A DNA stretch of 64,000 nt from Rickettsiales bacterium. GTDB lineage: Bacteria; Bacteroidota; Bacteroidia; Cytophagales; Cyclobacteriaceae. Location of the stretch: positions 141,983 to 205,982 of the forward strand of contig PBTY01000055.1 in the NCBI GenBank assembly GCA_002729235.1. Reading direction: 5' to 3'. Every line of letters begins with the position of its first letter. The stretch's first letter is position 1. The position numbers and the translations under genes were made by a program. Under the pieces are notes generated by a model that saw only the letters and a program-made list of their open reading frames with translations, ran no database searches and was not told the origin of the DNA. Shown here one piece after another: positions 27,280-35,978 of the stretch.

Positions 27280-28130
27280 CATTGTTTGATCAGGTGGCGG
27301 TATTTGGATATTAGACCTAAGTTCAGGGTTTTTACACATTGTTTGATTTCGTATTTACACCTTGATATCAATGCCAGATACTCTTGTTCATTACGACAAA
27401 GGTCCAGGGCTTTATTGCACACTTTAAAGGTTGTTTGTAGATGCTTGCTTCTCAATGCGAATTGAGTTTTACCAAGTGAATTAGGGACGTCCCTCTTTTT
27501 GACCAGAGGAGCCGCATTGAAGTGGTATTTAAAGTTTCTTGATGACCGAATCCAAAAATCAAAGTCTTCATAAGTCAATGCTTCATCATAGCCATTTAGC
27601 TCATCCAATACCTCGCGTTTGATCATCATGGTTGGGGCACTGATGAAATAGGATCTGATAAGTGATTCAAAAACATCTCCAGATGCAGGAGAATTAATTA
27701 ACTGACCATCAATATCTCGCTTGTAAAAAGTTCTTGCGATATCGCCGTTTTCATTGATTAAAAAGGCATCGCTAAAGTGCACTCCGACTTCTTTATTCGC
27801 ATTGGCAAAGTCATTGATGCCTTCTTCTATACGCTTTGGTAGAAGGAGATCATCAGCTGCAAGATCAATAATAAACTGTCCTTTGCTCATGTGAAATCCT
27901 TGATTAAACGCCGCACAATTGCCCCTAATTTCTGAGATCGAAATGAATTTGGCGTTGGTATCTTTAATGGCACTTTCGATTTCCTGCTGACTACCATCAG
28001 TACTGGCATCATCCACCACAATTAGTTCTATGTTTTCATAAGTCTGAGTGAGAACAGATCGAATAGCCGCTCCGACGTACTTCTGTTGATTGTGACACAA
28101 GCAGATTACAGTAACCAGAGGAGTGTTCAT
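27240..28130 (-). CDS. Glycosyltransferase family 2 protein
   Basis: A 296-residue GT-A enzyme. The nucleotide-binding start VTVICLCHNQQKYVGAAIRS is followed by VVDDASTDGSQ and the DxD-like DLAADD; the acceptor part has YEDFDFWIR near 190. Likely builds surface polysaccharide with the neighbouring methyltransferase, sulfotransferase and GT4 genes. It overlaps the methyltransferase gene by four bases upstream and rsgA by 40 bases at the 3' end. Sugar donor unknown. Confidence 0.88.
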   Translation of the reverse strand: MNTPLVTVICLCHNQQKYVGAAIRSVLTQTYENIELIVVDDASTDGSQQEIESAIKDTNAKFISISEIRGNCAAFNQGFHMSKGQFIIDLAADDLLLPKRIEEGINDFANANKEVGVHFSDAFLINENGDIARTFYKRDIDGQLINSPASGDVFESLIRSYFISAPTMMIKREVLDELNGYDEALTYEDFDFWIRSSRNFKYHFNAAPLVKKRDVPNSLGKTQFALRSKHLQTTFKVCNKALDLCRNEQEYLALISRCKYEIKQCVKTLNLGLISKYRHLIKQCHRRLSSLSNMDK

Positions 28131-28945
28131 CGTTCCGTCATTTTGATGTGAATCTCAAATGATTCTTCTGGTAACCACTGGTTGTAATCTGAATTAGCTG
28201 TAATCTCAAAAGGAAGATATACGGCGCAGTTGGTATTTCTGACATGATAGATATGGTCGTGATATTTTGAAGGTGTACCATCAAGGATGCCTTCCAATAC
28301 TTCCCACCAGATGGAAGAGTAGTGTGAGGCGTAATCATGCCAGACAATAATGGAATTCTCATGAGTTAAGTGGTTGAAAACACTTCTGGAATCAGAGGCA
28401 ACAACTTCCTGGTGATGATCTCCATCAATAAATATCAGATCCATTTCAGGAAGTGTTGAGAAGTCAAAGTGCAAAGAGTTGCCAAACAATTGAGTAACTC
28501 CTTCAATGTCTTCCAAGTAATGATTGTGAGCTGAATATGTGTCAGGATTCGATTCCTTCATATCATCTGGTGGTAGGTTGAGGGTGTACCTGTTTGATGT
28601 TACATCCATTAGGTTCACTATGCTTTCTCCACGCCAGGTCCCTATTTCAAAATAGCTGCATTTTGGAAATCGACGTGCGAGAATCTTTAATAATGCGATA
28701 TCAATTGGTTCTGAAGTACCACCTAATAGACTGTAAGGTTGAATTTTTTCTGAGACCTGGTCGGTTAGGTCAGATAGCTTAATTTGAGGCAGGCCCTTGA
28801 TGAATTGTGGATATTTTTTAGCAACTCGATTTTGATATACTTGCTCTTGATGAGTGATGTAATACAGGTTTTTAGGCTGTCTGATAATCATCAACAAGGC
28901 TTTCAATCCACCTTTAGCGTATTTCAAAAGATTACTGAGCGACAT
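28127..28945 (-). CDS. Class I SAM-dependent methyltransferase (Methyltransf_24-like)
   Basis: A 272-residue protein. A Rossmann SAM motif YFEIGTWRGESIVNLMDV and a second acidic motif LIFIDGDHHQEVVASDSRSV, then IIVWHDY, match the Methyltransf_24/cephalosporin hydroxylase-type group that often acts on sugars in glycan clusters. I use ATG 28945; an in-frame TTG eleven codons earlier is less likely. Divergent from the sulfotransferase gene with a gap of 51 bases. Substrate not predictable. Confidence 0.75.
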   Translation of the reverse strand: MSLSNLLKYAKGGLKALLMIIRQPKNLYYITHQEQVYQNRVAKKYPQFIKGLPQIKLSDLTDQVSEKIQPYSLLGGTSEPIDIALLKILARRFPKCSYFEIGTWRGESIVNLMDVTSNRYTLNLPPDDMKESNPDTYSAHNHYLEDIEGVTQLFGNSLHFDFSTLPEMDLIFIDGDHHQEVVASDSRSVFNHLTHENSIIVWHDYASHYSSIWWEVLEGILDGTPSKYHDHIYHVRNTNCAVYLPFEITANSDYNQWLPEESFEIHIKMTER

Positions 28946-28996
28946 AAATCCGTAATTGCTATTATTGCATGCAGTCAATTAATTCAAAGGTAATTT

Positions 28997-29902
28997 ATGC
29001 AGAACCAATTTAGGTTTCATTTACTCTTTAACCTGATAAAGCATCTCCCGAAGAAATTTCAGGTGAAGTATGATGAATTGGTTCAGCCTTTTTTCGTGAT
29101 CGGGTCCGGAAGAAATGGGAGCACCATGCTCAATCTAATGCTCAATCAGCATTCTCAGCTTCATTTGCCTTCTGAACAGTATTTTCTCGGACCATCCATC
29201 CTCAAGTTTCATTACTATAACTATGGTTTATGGCGAGATATGGTGAAGGTGATTTTAGGAGAATTGTTACCTCAAAGTGGAAGCCATACCTGGGAAGTGA
29301 CTGAGATGCCGGATATGCAAAAGCTATATATGGCTACTCCAGACAAAAAGAAGCTGCAATACCTGATCGATGTAATCTATAGGTCAGGGTATGAGGCTCC
29401 GATTTGGGGAGATACCACACCGTTGAATACCTATTATATCAAAGAAATTTATCACACCTTTCCAAAAGCAAGGTATTTGTTTTTGATCAGAGATGGGAGA
29501 GATGTAGTTGCCTCATACAAGAAGGGTGGATATGAGGTGTTAGGTGATTTAGCCGTACCATCAAATGGAGCAGCCCATTGGAATCATTCTATCACCAAGT
29601 ACGATTGGCTGAAGAGAAGAACGAATGTTCACCTGGTTCAATACGAGAAGCTCGTTATGAATCCAAAAGAGGAGCTTGCCTCAGTGTGTGAGTTTTTAGG
29701 CTTGGAGTTTGAAAAGCAAATGCTTTCATTTCATTCTAAGGTTCCAAATCGGGAAATGTATGATTTGCCTGTTCATCAGAACTTGAAGAAAGAAGTATTT
29801 ACTTCATCAATTGGGAGCTATCTAAAAGAACTTGATTCAGGTGATTTAGATAAGGTGATGCCGATTCTTTCAATGGGTTTAGAACGATTTGGATACTTAT
29901 GA
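28997..29902 (+). CDS. Sulfotransferase (PAPS-dependent type)
   Basis: A 301-residue sulfotransferase. The 5'-phosphosulfate loop is FVIGSGRNGSTMLNLML near residue 31 and the 3'-phosphate loop is LFLIRDGRDVVASYKKGG near 165. Such enzymes transfer sulfate from PAPS to carbohydrates or small molecules; in a glycan cluster the acceptor is probably a surface polysaccharide. The stop overlaps the GT4 start (ATGA). No PAPS-synthesis gene is in the window. Confidence 0.88.
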   Translation: MQNQFRFHLLFNLIKHLPKKFQVKYDELVQPFFVIGSGRNGSTMLNLMLNQHSQLHLPSEQYFLGPSILKFHYYNYGLWRDMVKVILGELLPQSGSHTWEVTEMPDMQKLYMATPDKKKLQYLIDVIYRSGYEAPIWGDTTPLNTYYIKEIYHTFPKARYLFLIRDGRDVVASYKKGGYEVLGDLAVPSNGAAHWNHSITKYDWLKRRTNVHLVQYEKLVMNPKEELASVCEFLGLEFEKQMLSFHSKVPNREMYDLPVHQNLKKEVFTSSIGSYLKELDSGDLDKVMPILSMGLERFGYL

Positions 29903-31071
29903 GAGTTTTTATAATTCCATCCTGGTATCCTTCAGAGGCACATCCTTCCACTGGAATATTTTTCAAGGAGCAAGCAATTCTTTTGGCGCGTTTCAGGCCA
30001 GAATGGGAAATAGGTCTGAGTGTTTGGGGTTCTCATGAGCCAAAACTCTGGCTTCCTGCATCCAGACCCTTGACAAGCTTGTTTAGGTATGGCTCCAAGC
30101 CGATTGTAAAGCAAAAAGACACCTTGCTGGAAGCGAATTGCGTAGAATTCTTGACCCCAGCATTTACCTGGACTCGTAAAATCAAGAAAGGTAACATGGA
30201 GGGGATCATCAAAGTGAATGAAGAGAACCTCAATCGATACATCCAGTATTTTGGGCAACCAGACCTTATTCATGCTCAGGTAGCTTATCCTGCCGGGTTA
30301 ATTGCAAAAAGGCTCTCTGAAAAACACCAGATTCCTTTTGTAATCACCGAACATCAAAGTCCGTTTCCTTTGCCTGCTTTGAAAGGAATTTTGAAATCGA
30401 AGTTATTACCTGTTCTGAAATCTGCAGATCTGGTACTTTCGGTAAGTCATGCTTTGAAAAACCGATTGCTGTCTTTTGGTGTTGAAAGTGGTTTTATGCC
30501 TAATTACATTGATGATCAATTGTTTACAACCGTTCAGAATGATTCAGGTATCGATGGAGCAATTGCCGTGGGGAGACTGGAGGATCAGAAGAATTATGAG
30601 TTGATGCTGGAAGCAATGGCCTCGGTTCAGAAGAAAATAGGTTTGAAGTTCACGGTTATTGGAAGTGGAAGTCAACAAAGAAAGTTAAAACGAAGAGCCC
30701 AACAGCTAGGTGTGGAGGTAGAATGGAAGGGTGAACAATCTCGTGAAGTCATTGCACAAGAACTGCGGTCTTCCTCTATTTTTCTGAATACCAGCAAACA
30801 TGAGAATCAACCTGTTGCTATTCTAGAAGCCCTTGCCTGTGGTTTACCGGTGGTTACCACCAATTGGAATGGTGCTGAAGAAATGGTATCAAATCAGGTT
30901 GGAAAAGTAGTGGAAAGTTGGCAGGCTGATGATTTTTCAGATGCGATACTTGATCAATTGGAGAGTAAGGTTTCAAAACTTAAAATCAGAGGATATTTTG
31001 AAGAAAAGTATGGAACTCAGCAAACTGTTGACACTTTAGAGAAATTTTACAAATCAATTGTCAAAGTGTGA
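29899..31071 (+). CDS. Glycosyltransferase family 4 protein
   Basis: A 390-residue GT-B enzyme. Its N-terminus FIIPSWYPSEAHPSTGIFFK is a common GT4 opening; the donor half has VGRLEDQKNYELMLEAM and the C-terminal ENQPVAILEALACGLPVVTT (E-x7-E retaining motif). It follows the sulfotransferase with a four-base overlap, so the two act in one pathway. The 3' end overlaps the convergent FemAB-like gene by 25 bases. Confidence 0.9.
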   Translation: MRVFIIPSWYPSEAHPSTGIFFKEQAILLARFRPEWEIGLSVWGSHEPKLWLPASRPLTSLFRYGSKPIVKQKDTLLEANCVEFLTPAFTWTRKIKKGNMEGIIKVNEENLNRYIQYFGQPDLIHAQVAYPAGLIAKRLSEKHQIPFVITEHQSPFPLPALKGILKSKLLPVLKSADLVLSVSHALKNRLLSFGVESGFMPNYIDDQLFTTVQNDSGIDGAIAVGRLEDQKNYELMLEAMASVQKKIGLKFTVIGSGSQQRKLKRRAQQLGVEVEWKGEQSREVIAQELRSSSIFLNTSKHENQPVAILEALACGLPVVTTNWNGAEEMVSNQVGKVVESWQADDFSDAILDQLESKVSKLKIRGYFEEKYGTQQTVDTLEKFYKSIVKV

Positions 31072-31886
31072 CGATTTGTTCGAACACCACCCATGTGTTC
31101 TTTGAATAGAATTAATGACTCTTGTGGAGCTCCCTCGATTGAAGATATTCCTAAATCCAGGTATTTGATTCCTTTTTCTTTGAGATGATGGTACATGTAA
31201 ACCATCAATGAAACCATAGGACTATCAGATTTAAATTCAGGATGAGTTGCTGGTAAGAAATAGTAAGCGATGTTATCAACAGGTAATGTGATAATACAGA
31301 CTGCTGCCAATTGACCTTTGGATTTGGCTACGTAGAATAAATAGCTTTCGGGAAATGCAGTTATTTGAGCGATCAAACTTTCAAGAGACGTATTGATTTC
31401 TAGATCTTGGCTTTGTCTGCATTGGGCGATAAAAGAGTGAATCATCTCCACCTTACTCAACTGAAGTAATTCCATATCAAAACTACTGGATCGCAGTTTT
31501 CTCAGTTCCATGTTGTGAAGCTGAGATTCTGAAAATCCAATTAGATCAACATAGTGACTCGTGTCTGAAAATTTCTTTTTGAAGCCATACTCCAGCATCC
31601 AGTCTACCTCCATCGTCGGATAAATAGAAATTGGCAGGGTTATTTCTATCTGTCCTGTTTTTGACCTTACCTGAGAAATTATTTGATCCAGCCATTGGAA
31701 TAAATCCGACTTATTTCCGTTTTGAATCAGAGGACCCCCAAAAGGACTTTTTGGCAAGCTTTTTGATTTTTTTAGCCCAATAGAAAGAGGAAATTTTCCA
31801 AAGTCTGATTGAAACAATTCATACCCTTCAATTTGTTGAAGAATAGCATACTGATGCTCAAATAAATAACAATTAGGTGCAGACAT
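31047..31886 (-). CDS. FemAB-like GNAT-fold acyltransferase
   Basis: A 279-residue protein from ATG 31886. N-terminal GNAT-like half with SKSLPKSPFGGPL and YPTMEVDWMLEYGFKKKF; the second half has ESYLFYVAKSKGQLAAVCII, a SLMVYMYHHLKEKGIKYLDL helix, and GAPQESLILFKEHMGG, the usual FemAB/BioF2-like end in which a Lys-Phe-x-x-x-hydrophobic-Gly turn occurs. Such proteins transfer amino acids or acyl groups to glycan or peptidoglycan. The open frame extends 62 codons upstream without homology. Acceptor unknown. Confidence 0.65.
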   Translation of the reverse strand: MSAPNCYLFEHQYAILQQIEGYELFQSDFGKFPLSIGLKKSKSLPKSPFGGPLIQNGNKSDLFQWLDQIISQVRSKTGQIEITLPISIYPTMEVDWMLEYGFKKKFSDTSHYVDLIGFSESQLHNMELRKLRSSSFDMELLQLSKVEMIHSFIAQCRQSQDLEINTSLESLIAQITAFPESYLFYVAKSKGQLAAVCIITLPVDNIAYYFLPATHPEFKSDSPMVSLMVYMYHHLKEKGIKYLDLGISSIEGAPQESLILFKEHMGGVRTNRHTLTIDL

Positions 31887-32015
31887 GGAGAGTGTAATCC
31901 ATCTTTTTTGTAAAACTAGGAGTCTTCTTGATAAGGAACAACGTGTTTTTGATTCTAAAATGCAACATGTAACTTGCTCAAGATTAATTATAACAATATC
32001 TGTAAACCAGGCATT

Positions 32016-33137
32016 TTGAGAAGGGTTTTCGTCGCCATACTTTTTTTCATTAGTCAGGTGTCTTATGGTCAACTTTTTGACAATCCGTCGAATATAAAGT
32101 TGGTCAAACGATGCGTGGATTACATCTATAATGTCCAGCCAGATTCTGCCAATATACTTATTGAAAAGATTTCAGAGAGGCTCCCAGAACATCCTGCGGT
32201 GCCAATGCTGCGAGGGTTGAATGTACTTTGGACCAATATTCCTGTGGTCACGGTGGATTCTGTTTTCAACGAATTTAGTCATCAATTGCGTGAGACCATC
32301 AGGCTTGCAAATAAAATAGATGGAGGGCGACAAGAGCATCCTGAAGCGATATTTTTTGAGATGTCTGCGAGAGGCTTACTCGCAGAATATTATGCAGATG
32401 ATGGGCATTACATGAAAGCATTATCAGAAGCGGGTAAAGCCTATGATTTGGTTAAAAGCGGGTTTAAACTCAGTGACGAAGTGCCAGACTTTTTGATGAC
32501 TACAGGGGTTTACAATTATTTCAGGGAAAAATACCCGGAGAAGTACCCAGTCTATAAGCCATTATTGTGGTTTTTTAGAAGTGGGGATATTGAACTGGGA
32601 ATTCAGCAAATAGAGGAGGCAACACAGAAAGCAGTATTGACAAGTGTGGAAGCTTATGTGTATTTAGCCTATATCTATCTGAGGTATGAATATCAACCTC
32701 AAAAAGCCCAGAAGTATATGTGGTACCTAACAAAACATTATCCGAATAATTTATACATGAAATCAAAGCTTCTGGAATCGCTTAACTCTGGAGATGATTT
32801 TAAACAAGCACCGTATCATATGATCAAAGAATTGTCCATGTCGCCAAGGCCCTATTATTCCATGGCTGGCAAGGCATTTCAGGGGTTGTATCAGGAGAAG
32901 GTAAAGATCAATGAGGAAAAGGCAATTGATTATTATCGCAATGGGATAGCAGCTGGGACTGACATTACTGGGCATGGTACCTACTATCGCAGCATGTGTT
33001 ATCTTGGTCTGGGAAGAATTTATGAGCAACAAGGCAACCAGGAGAAGGCGATCTATAACTTGAAAAGAGCAATCGAAATCTCCGAATCAGAGGCTTTAAC
33101 AGAAGAGGCGCAGAACATTCTCGATACAATTGAATGA
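32016..33137 (+). CDS. TPR-containing exported protein
   Basis: A 373-residue protein with signal peptide (MRRVFVAILFFISQVSYG-Q) from TTG 32016; the frame also offers TTG 31974, which would place 14 polar residues before the signal. Helical repeats run through the mature part, and a clear TPR pair is at the C-terminus (GLGRIYEQQGNQEKAIYNLK). Function unknown. The stop overlaps yigZ (ATGA). Confidence 0.68.
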   Translation: MRRVFVAILFFISQVSYGQLFDNPSNIKLVKRCVDYIYNVQPDSANILIEKISERLPEHPAVPMLRGLNVLWTNIPVVTVDSVFNEFSHQLRETIRLANKIDGGRQEHPEAIFFEMSARGLLAEYYADDGHYMKALSEAGKAYDLVKSGFKLSDEVPDFLMTTGVYNYFREKYPEKYPVYKPLLWFFRSGDIELGIQQIEEATQKAVLTSVEAYVYLAYIYLRYEYQPQKAQKYMWYLTKHYPNNLYMKSKLLESLNSGDDFKQAPYHMIKELSMSPRPYYSMAGKAFQGLYQEKVKINEEKAIDYYRNGIAAGTDITGHGTYYRSMCYLGLGRIYEQQGNQEKAIYNLKRAIEISESEALTEEAQNILDTIE

Positions 33138-33751
33138 ACGAATTCTTTACAATAAGCAATGAGCCGGAGGGTTTTTACAAAGAGAAGGGTAGCAAGTTTA
33201 TTGCACGTGCATTTCATGTAAAAACCGAGGATGAAATCAAGGATCGATTAGAGGAGCTAAGGAAAGAATTCTATGATGCGCGGCATCACTGCTATGCTTA
33301 TATCATAGGATTAAAAAATCAATCTTTTCGAGCCAATGATGACGGTGAGCCCAATCATTCAGCTGGAGATCCTATACTTGGTCAGATTAGATCCAAAAAT
33401 CTCACCAACACCTTGGTGGTGGTTATTAGGTACTTTGGTGGCACTAAACTTGGAGTAGGAGGATTAATTAGTGCTTATAAGATCGCGACGGAAGAAGCTT
33501 TGAATCTAGCAAAAATTGAAACAGTCTATTCACAGACGGAATTTAGTCTTCGGTTTGGGTATGAAGTGACAGCAGAGGTAGAACGTGCGCTTGGTGAATT
33601 TGATATTGAGTATCTACAAAAGGATTATACAGACGACTGTTTCTTTAAAGGTCTGTTGAAAGATGAAGATGTGCCTCGACTGGCAAAGAAACTAGAGTTG
33701 ACCAGGCAAATCGAGTTGGTTTTCGAAGATTGCACAAATAATGCTTCATAG
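33134..33751 (+). CDS. YigZ/IMPACT family protein
   Basis: A 205-residue protein of the YigZ family. The N-terminal domain holds the IMPACT signature (DARHHCYAYIIG, NDDGEPNHSAGDPILGQI, VVVIRYFGGTKLGVGGLISAY); the C-terminal 70 residues form the second, ferredoxin-like domain. Function in bacteria is not settled; the eukaryotic relative acts in translation control. Coupled to the upstream TPR gene by a four-base overlap. Confidence 0.93.
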   Translation: MNEFFTISNEPEGFYKEKGSKFIARAFHVKTEDEIKDRLEELRKEFYDARHHCYAYIIGLKNQSFRANDDGEPNHSAGDPILGQIRSKNLTNTLVVVIRYFGGTKLGVGGLISAYKIATEEALNLAKIETVYSQTEFSLRFGYEVTAEVERALGEFDIEYLQKDYTDDCFFKGLLKDEDVPRLAKKLELTRQIELVFEDCTNNAS

Positions 33752-33759
33752 TATTATTT

Positions 33760-33880
33760 GCCCACTGGGCTGACGATTCGCTAGCTGGCGAATGTTAGGA
33801 CGGTCCGCCGCAGCGGTAACCCCATGACGTAAAGTCAGGGTATGACAAGCATAGCTTCGTCATCACCTGACAATTTTTTT
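33760..33880. other. GC-rich multi-hairpin intergenic element
   Basis: Five inverted repeats stand in a row in about 104 bases: GCCC/GGGC (33760..33770), ATTCGC/GCGAAT (33776..33793), GGTCCGC/GCGG..ACC (33802..33821), CCC.TGAC/GTCAGGG (33821..33840) and ATGACAAGC/GCTTCGTCAT with one bulge (33842..33863). Local GC is well above the surrounding sequence, and an eight-base T-run follows at 33873. It lies after yigZ and before the convergent exonuclease gene. The last hairpin with the T-run may terminate yigZ; the rest is unexplained. Confidence 0.55.
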
Positions 33881-33917
33881 AAAAATATTTCGTCAAAATT
33901 CTATCGAACAATCCGGG

Positions 33918-34499
33918 TTAGATATATCCTTTTTGCTGGAGCATGGTGTAGATCTTTGTGCAGATCCATGCATCTGTTGCCGCATATGATAATTGCCCTG
34001 CAGTGAGTTCTTTGGACTCCCAGTTAGAGGTTTGTTGGCTTTTACTCACTCTTCCTTTTAAGAAGATTCCAGCCAAACTTCTCATACCAATTTGTGTGAT
34101 GCCAAGTTCTGCTGCAATATCATTCAGGTCAATAAATCCTCCTGGTCTAAATGGTCTCAGTTTCTTCAATTCTTTGATGTCATCTCTGATACTGATCCCT
34201 ATTTTCAGTACTTCACGATCTTCCAGAAGATTTTTTAGATGATTGTTAATGCCAAGTTCCTTTACACGAATGATGTAAGCATCCGTCATGGTGGATAATT
34301 GTATCAGCGCTGTTTGATTGTATTCCCCTTTGTTGAATGTTGGTTTTGTTTCTGTATCAAATCCAAGGAAGTCAGATTTAGCCATTACATGGAATGCCTC
34401 TTTTAATTCATCGTCTGTATTGATCAGATGAATTTTACCGTCAAATTTCATCAACGGTAGGTGCTTGATATCCTCTTTCGGTATTTGACTTGGGAACAT
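33918..34499 (-). CDS. 3'-5' exonuclease, DEDDy type (RNase D/WRN-like)
   Basis: A 193-residue single-domain exonuclease. Motif Exo I is GFDTETKPTF (DxE), Exo II is IGISIRDDIKELKKL with the Asp, and Exo III is LSYAATDAW (Y-x3-D), all in order. No HRDC or helicase domain is fused, so it is a stand-alone RNase D/WRN-exo fold acting on RNA or DNA 3' ends. Separated by only six bases from nhaC upstream. Confidence 0.9.
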   Translation of the reverse strand: MFPSQIPKEDIKHLPLMKFDGKIHLINTDDELKEAFHVMAKSDFLGFDTETKPTFNKGEYNQTALIQLSTMTDAYIIRVKELGINNHLKNLLEDREVLKIGISIRDDIKELKKLRPFRPGGFIDLNDIAAELGITQIGMRSLAGIFLKGRVSKSQQTSNWESKELTAGQLSYAATDAWICTKIYTMLQQKGYI

Positions 34500-34505
34500 G
34501 GGGTT

Positions 34506-35939
34506 TTATTCGGTCACTAATTTTTTAATCTTAATGCCTGCAAAGGCAAAAATCATGGTCATCAAAGGGCTTATGAGGTTGAAAAAACAATACATAAAAT
34601 AATCACCTGTTGCTACACCTAGAACTTTTGAGTGGTAAGCACCACAGGTATTCCAGGGAATAAGCACTGAAGTAACCGTTCCAGAGTCTTCCAGGGAGCG
34701 ACTCAGATTCTCTGGTGCAAGCCCTTTTCTCTTGTAAATATCGGCATACATTCTCCCAGGAACAACTATTGCCAGGTATTGATCTGAGGCCGTTACATTG
34801 AAGAATACACAGCTACCGACTGTAGAAGCAACTAGAGCTCCTGTGCTATTAACCATGCTGATGATGGCTTTCGCAATTCGCTTCAGCATACCAGATGCTT
34901 CCATTACTCCTCCAAAAATCATCGCCGATAAAATGAGCCAGATGGTACCTAGCATACCAGACATGCCACCACTGCTGAGTAATTCATTTACCATGTCATT
35001 GCTGGTAGTTATAGAGATGTCTCCATAGAGAGACTTCATGATGCCAATAAACATGCCGGATGGTGTGTTACTCTCTCCAATGCCTGCAACTAAATCAGGC
35101 TGGAAAATAAGTGCAAATAACGCACCTAGCAAAGTTCCAGCAAGAAGCGCAGGAATAGCAGGTACTTTTCTTACAATCATGACAACCACCACTAGGGGAA
35201 CAATAAACAACCATCCAGAGATGTAATATTGACCGCTAATAGCATCTAAAATTTCTTGTGTTTCCACGGCAGTACCAGATGTTGATTGAGTGAATCCAAT
35301 GATTAGGAAAATAATCAACGTTATCGAAATGCTTGGTACGGTGGTTAAAGCCATATACCGAATGTGGGTGAATAAATCAGTTCCGGCCATTGCAGGAGCA
35401 AGGTTGGTAGTATCCGATAGAGGTGACATTTTATCACCAAAATAAGCTCCGGACAAAATCGCTCCAGCGATCATTCCTTCATGTATACCTAGCGCCTTAC
35501 CAATTCCTATCAACGCAATACCAACGGTGGCAGCAGTAGTCCATGAACTTCCAGTAGCGATGGAAACGATTGAGCAAACAATACACGCTGCAACCAGGAA
35601 TATGGATGGATTTAATATTTGAAGGCCATAATAGATCATTGCAGGGACAATGCCACTCAATAGCCAGGTACCAGCCAATGAACCGATGAGTAAAAGAATG
35701 AGCAATGAAGTCATTGCTGAACTAATACTTTTCACTATGCCATCCTGGATTTCATCCCACTTGTATCCTAATCGAGCTGCTACTATGGAAGCAACTGCTG
35801 CTGATAAAATAAGTACGATTTGGTTGGATCCGTCAAGAGCAGCATCTCCGAAAATGCCTACGTTGATGGAGAGTAGAGCGATGAGAAATAATACCGGAAT
35901 AAAAGCTTCAAATAATGTCGGTGGTCGCTTAATTGCCAT
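34506..35939 (-). CDS. nhaC: Na+/H+ antiporter NhaC
   Basis: A 477-residue protein with about twelve membrane helices, of normal length for NhaC. Characteristic stretches are SIATGSSWTTAATVGIALIGIG, GAYFGDKMSPLSDTTNLAPA, and VTASDQYLAIVVPGRMYAD near the C-terminus. It exchanges cytoplasmic Na+ for H+, which suits a marine habitat. It lies in a run of minus-strand genes that seem functionally unrelated. Confidence 0.94.
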   Translation of the reverse strand: MAIKRPPTLFEAFIPVLFLIALLSINVGIFGDAALDGSNQIVLILSAAVASIVAARLGYKWDEIQDGIVKSISSAMTSLLILLLIGSLAGTWLLSGIVPAMIYYGLQILNPSIFLVAACIVCSIVSIATGSSWTTAATVGIALIGIGKALGIHEGMIAGAILSGAYFGDKMSPLSDTTNLAPAMAGTDLFTHIRYMALTTVPSISITLIIFLIIGFTQSTSGTAVETQEILDAISGQYYISGWLFIVPLVVVVMIVRKVPAIPALLAGTLLGALFALIFQPDLVAGIGESNTPSGMFIGIMKSLYGDISITTSNDMVNELLSSGGMSGMLGTIWLILSAMIFGGVMEASGMLKRIAKAIISMVNSTGALVASTVGSCVFFNVTASDQYLAIVVPGRMYADIYKRKGLAPENLSRSLEDSGTVTSVLIPWNTCGAYHSKVLGVATGDYFMYCFFNLISPLMTMIFAFAGIKIKKLVTE

Positions 35940-35978
35940 TCAATATGTTTTTTGCAAAACGAAAAGTTAACACAAATT

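Noticed and set aside
31887-32072. N-terminal extension of the FemAB-like gene by 62 codons
   Set aside because: The extra sequence has no homology-like pattern and runs into the upstream region of the divergent TPR gene; ATG 31886 fits better.
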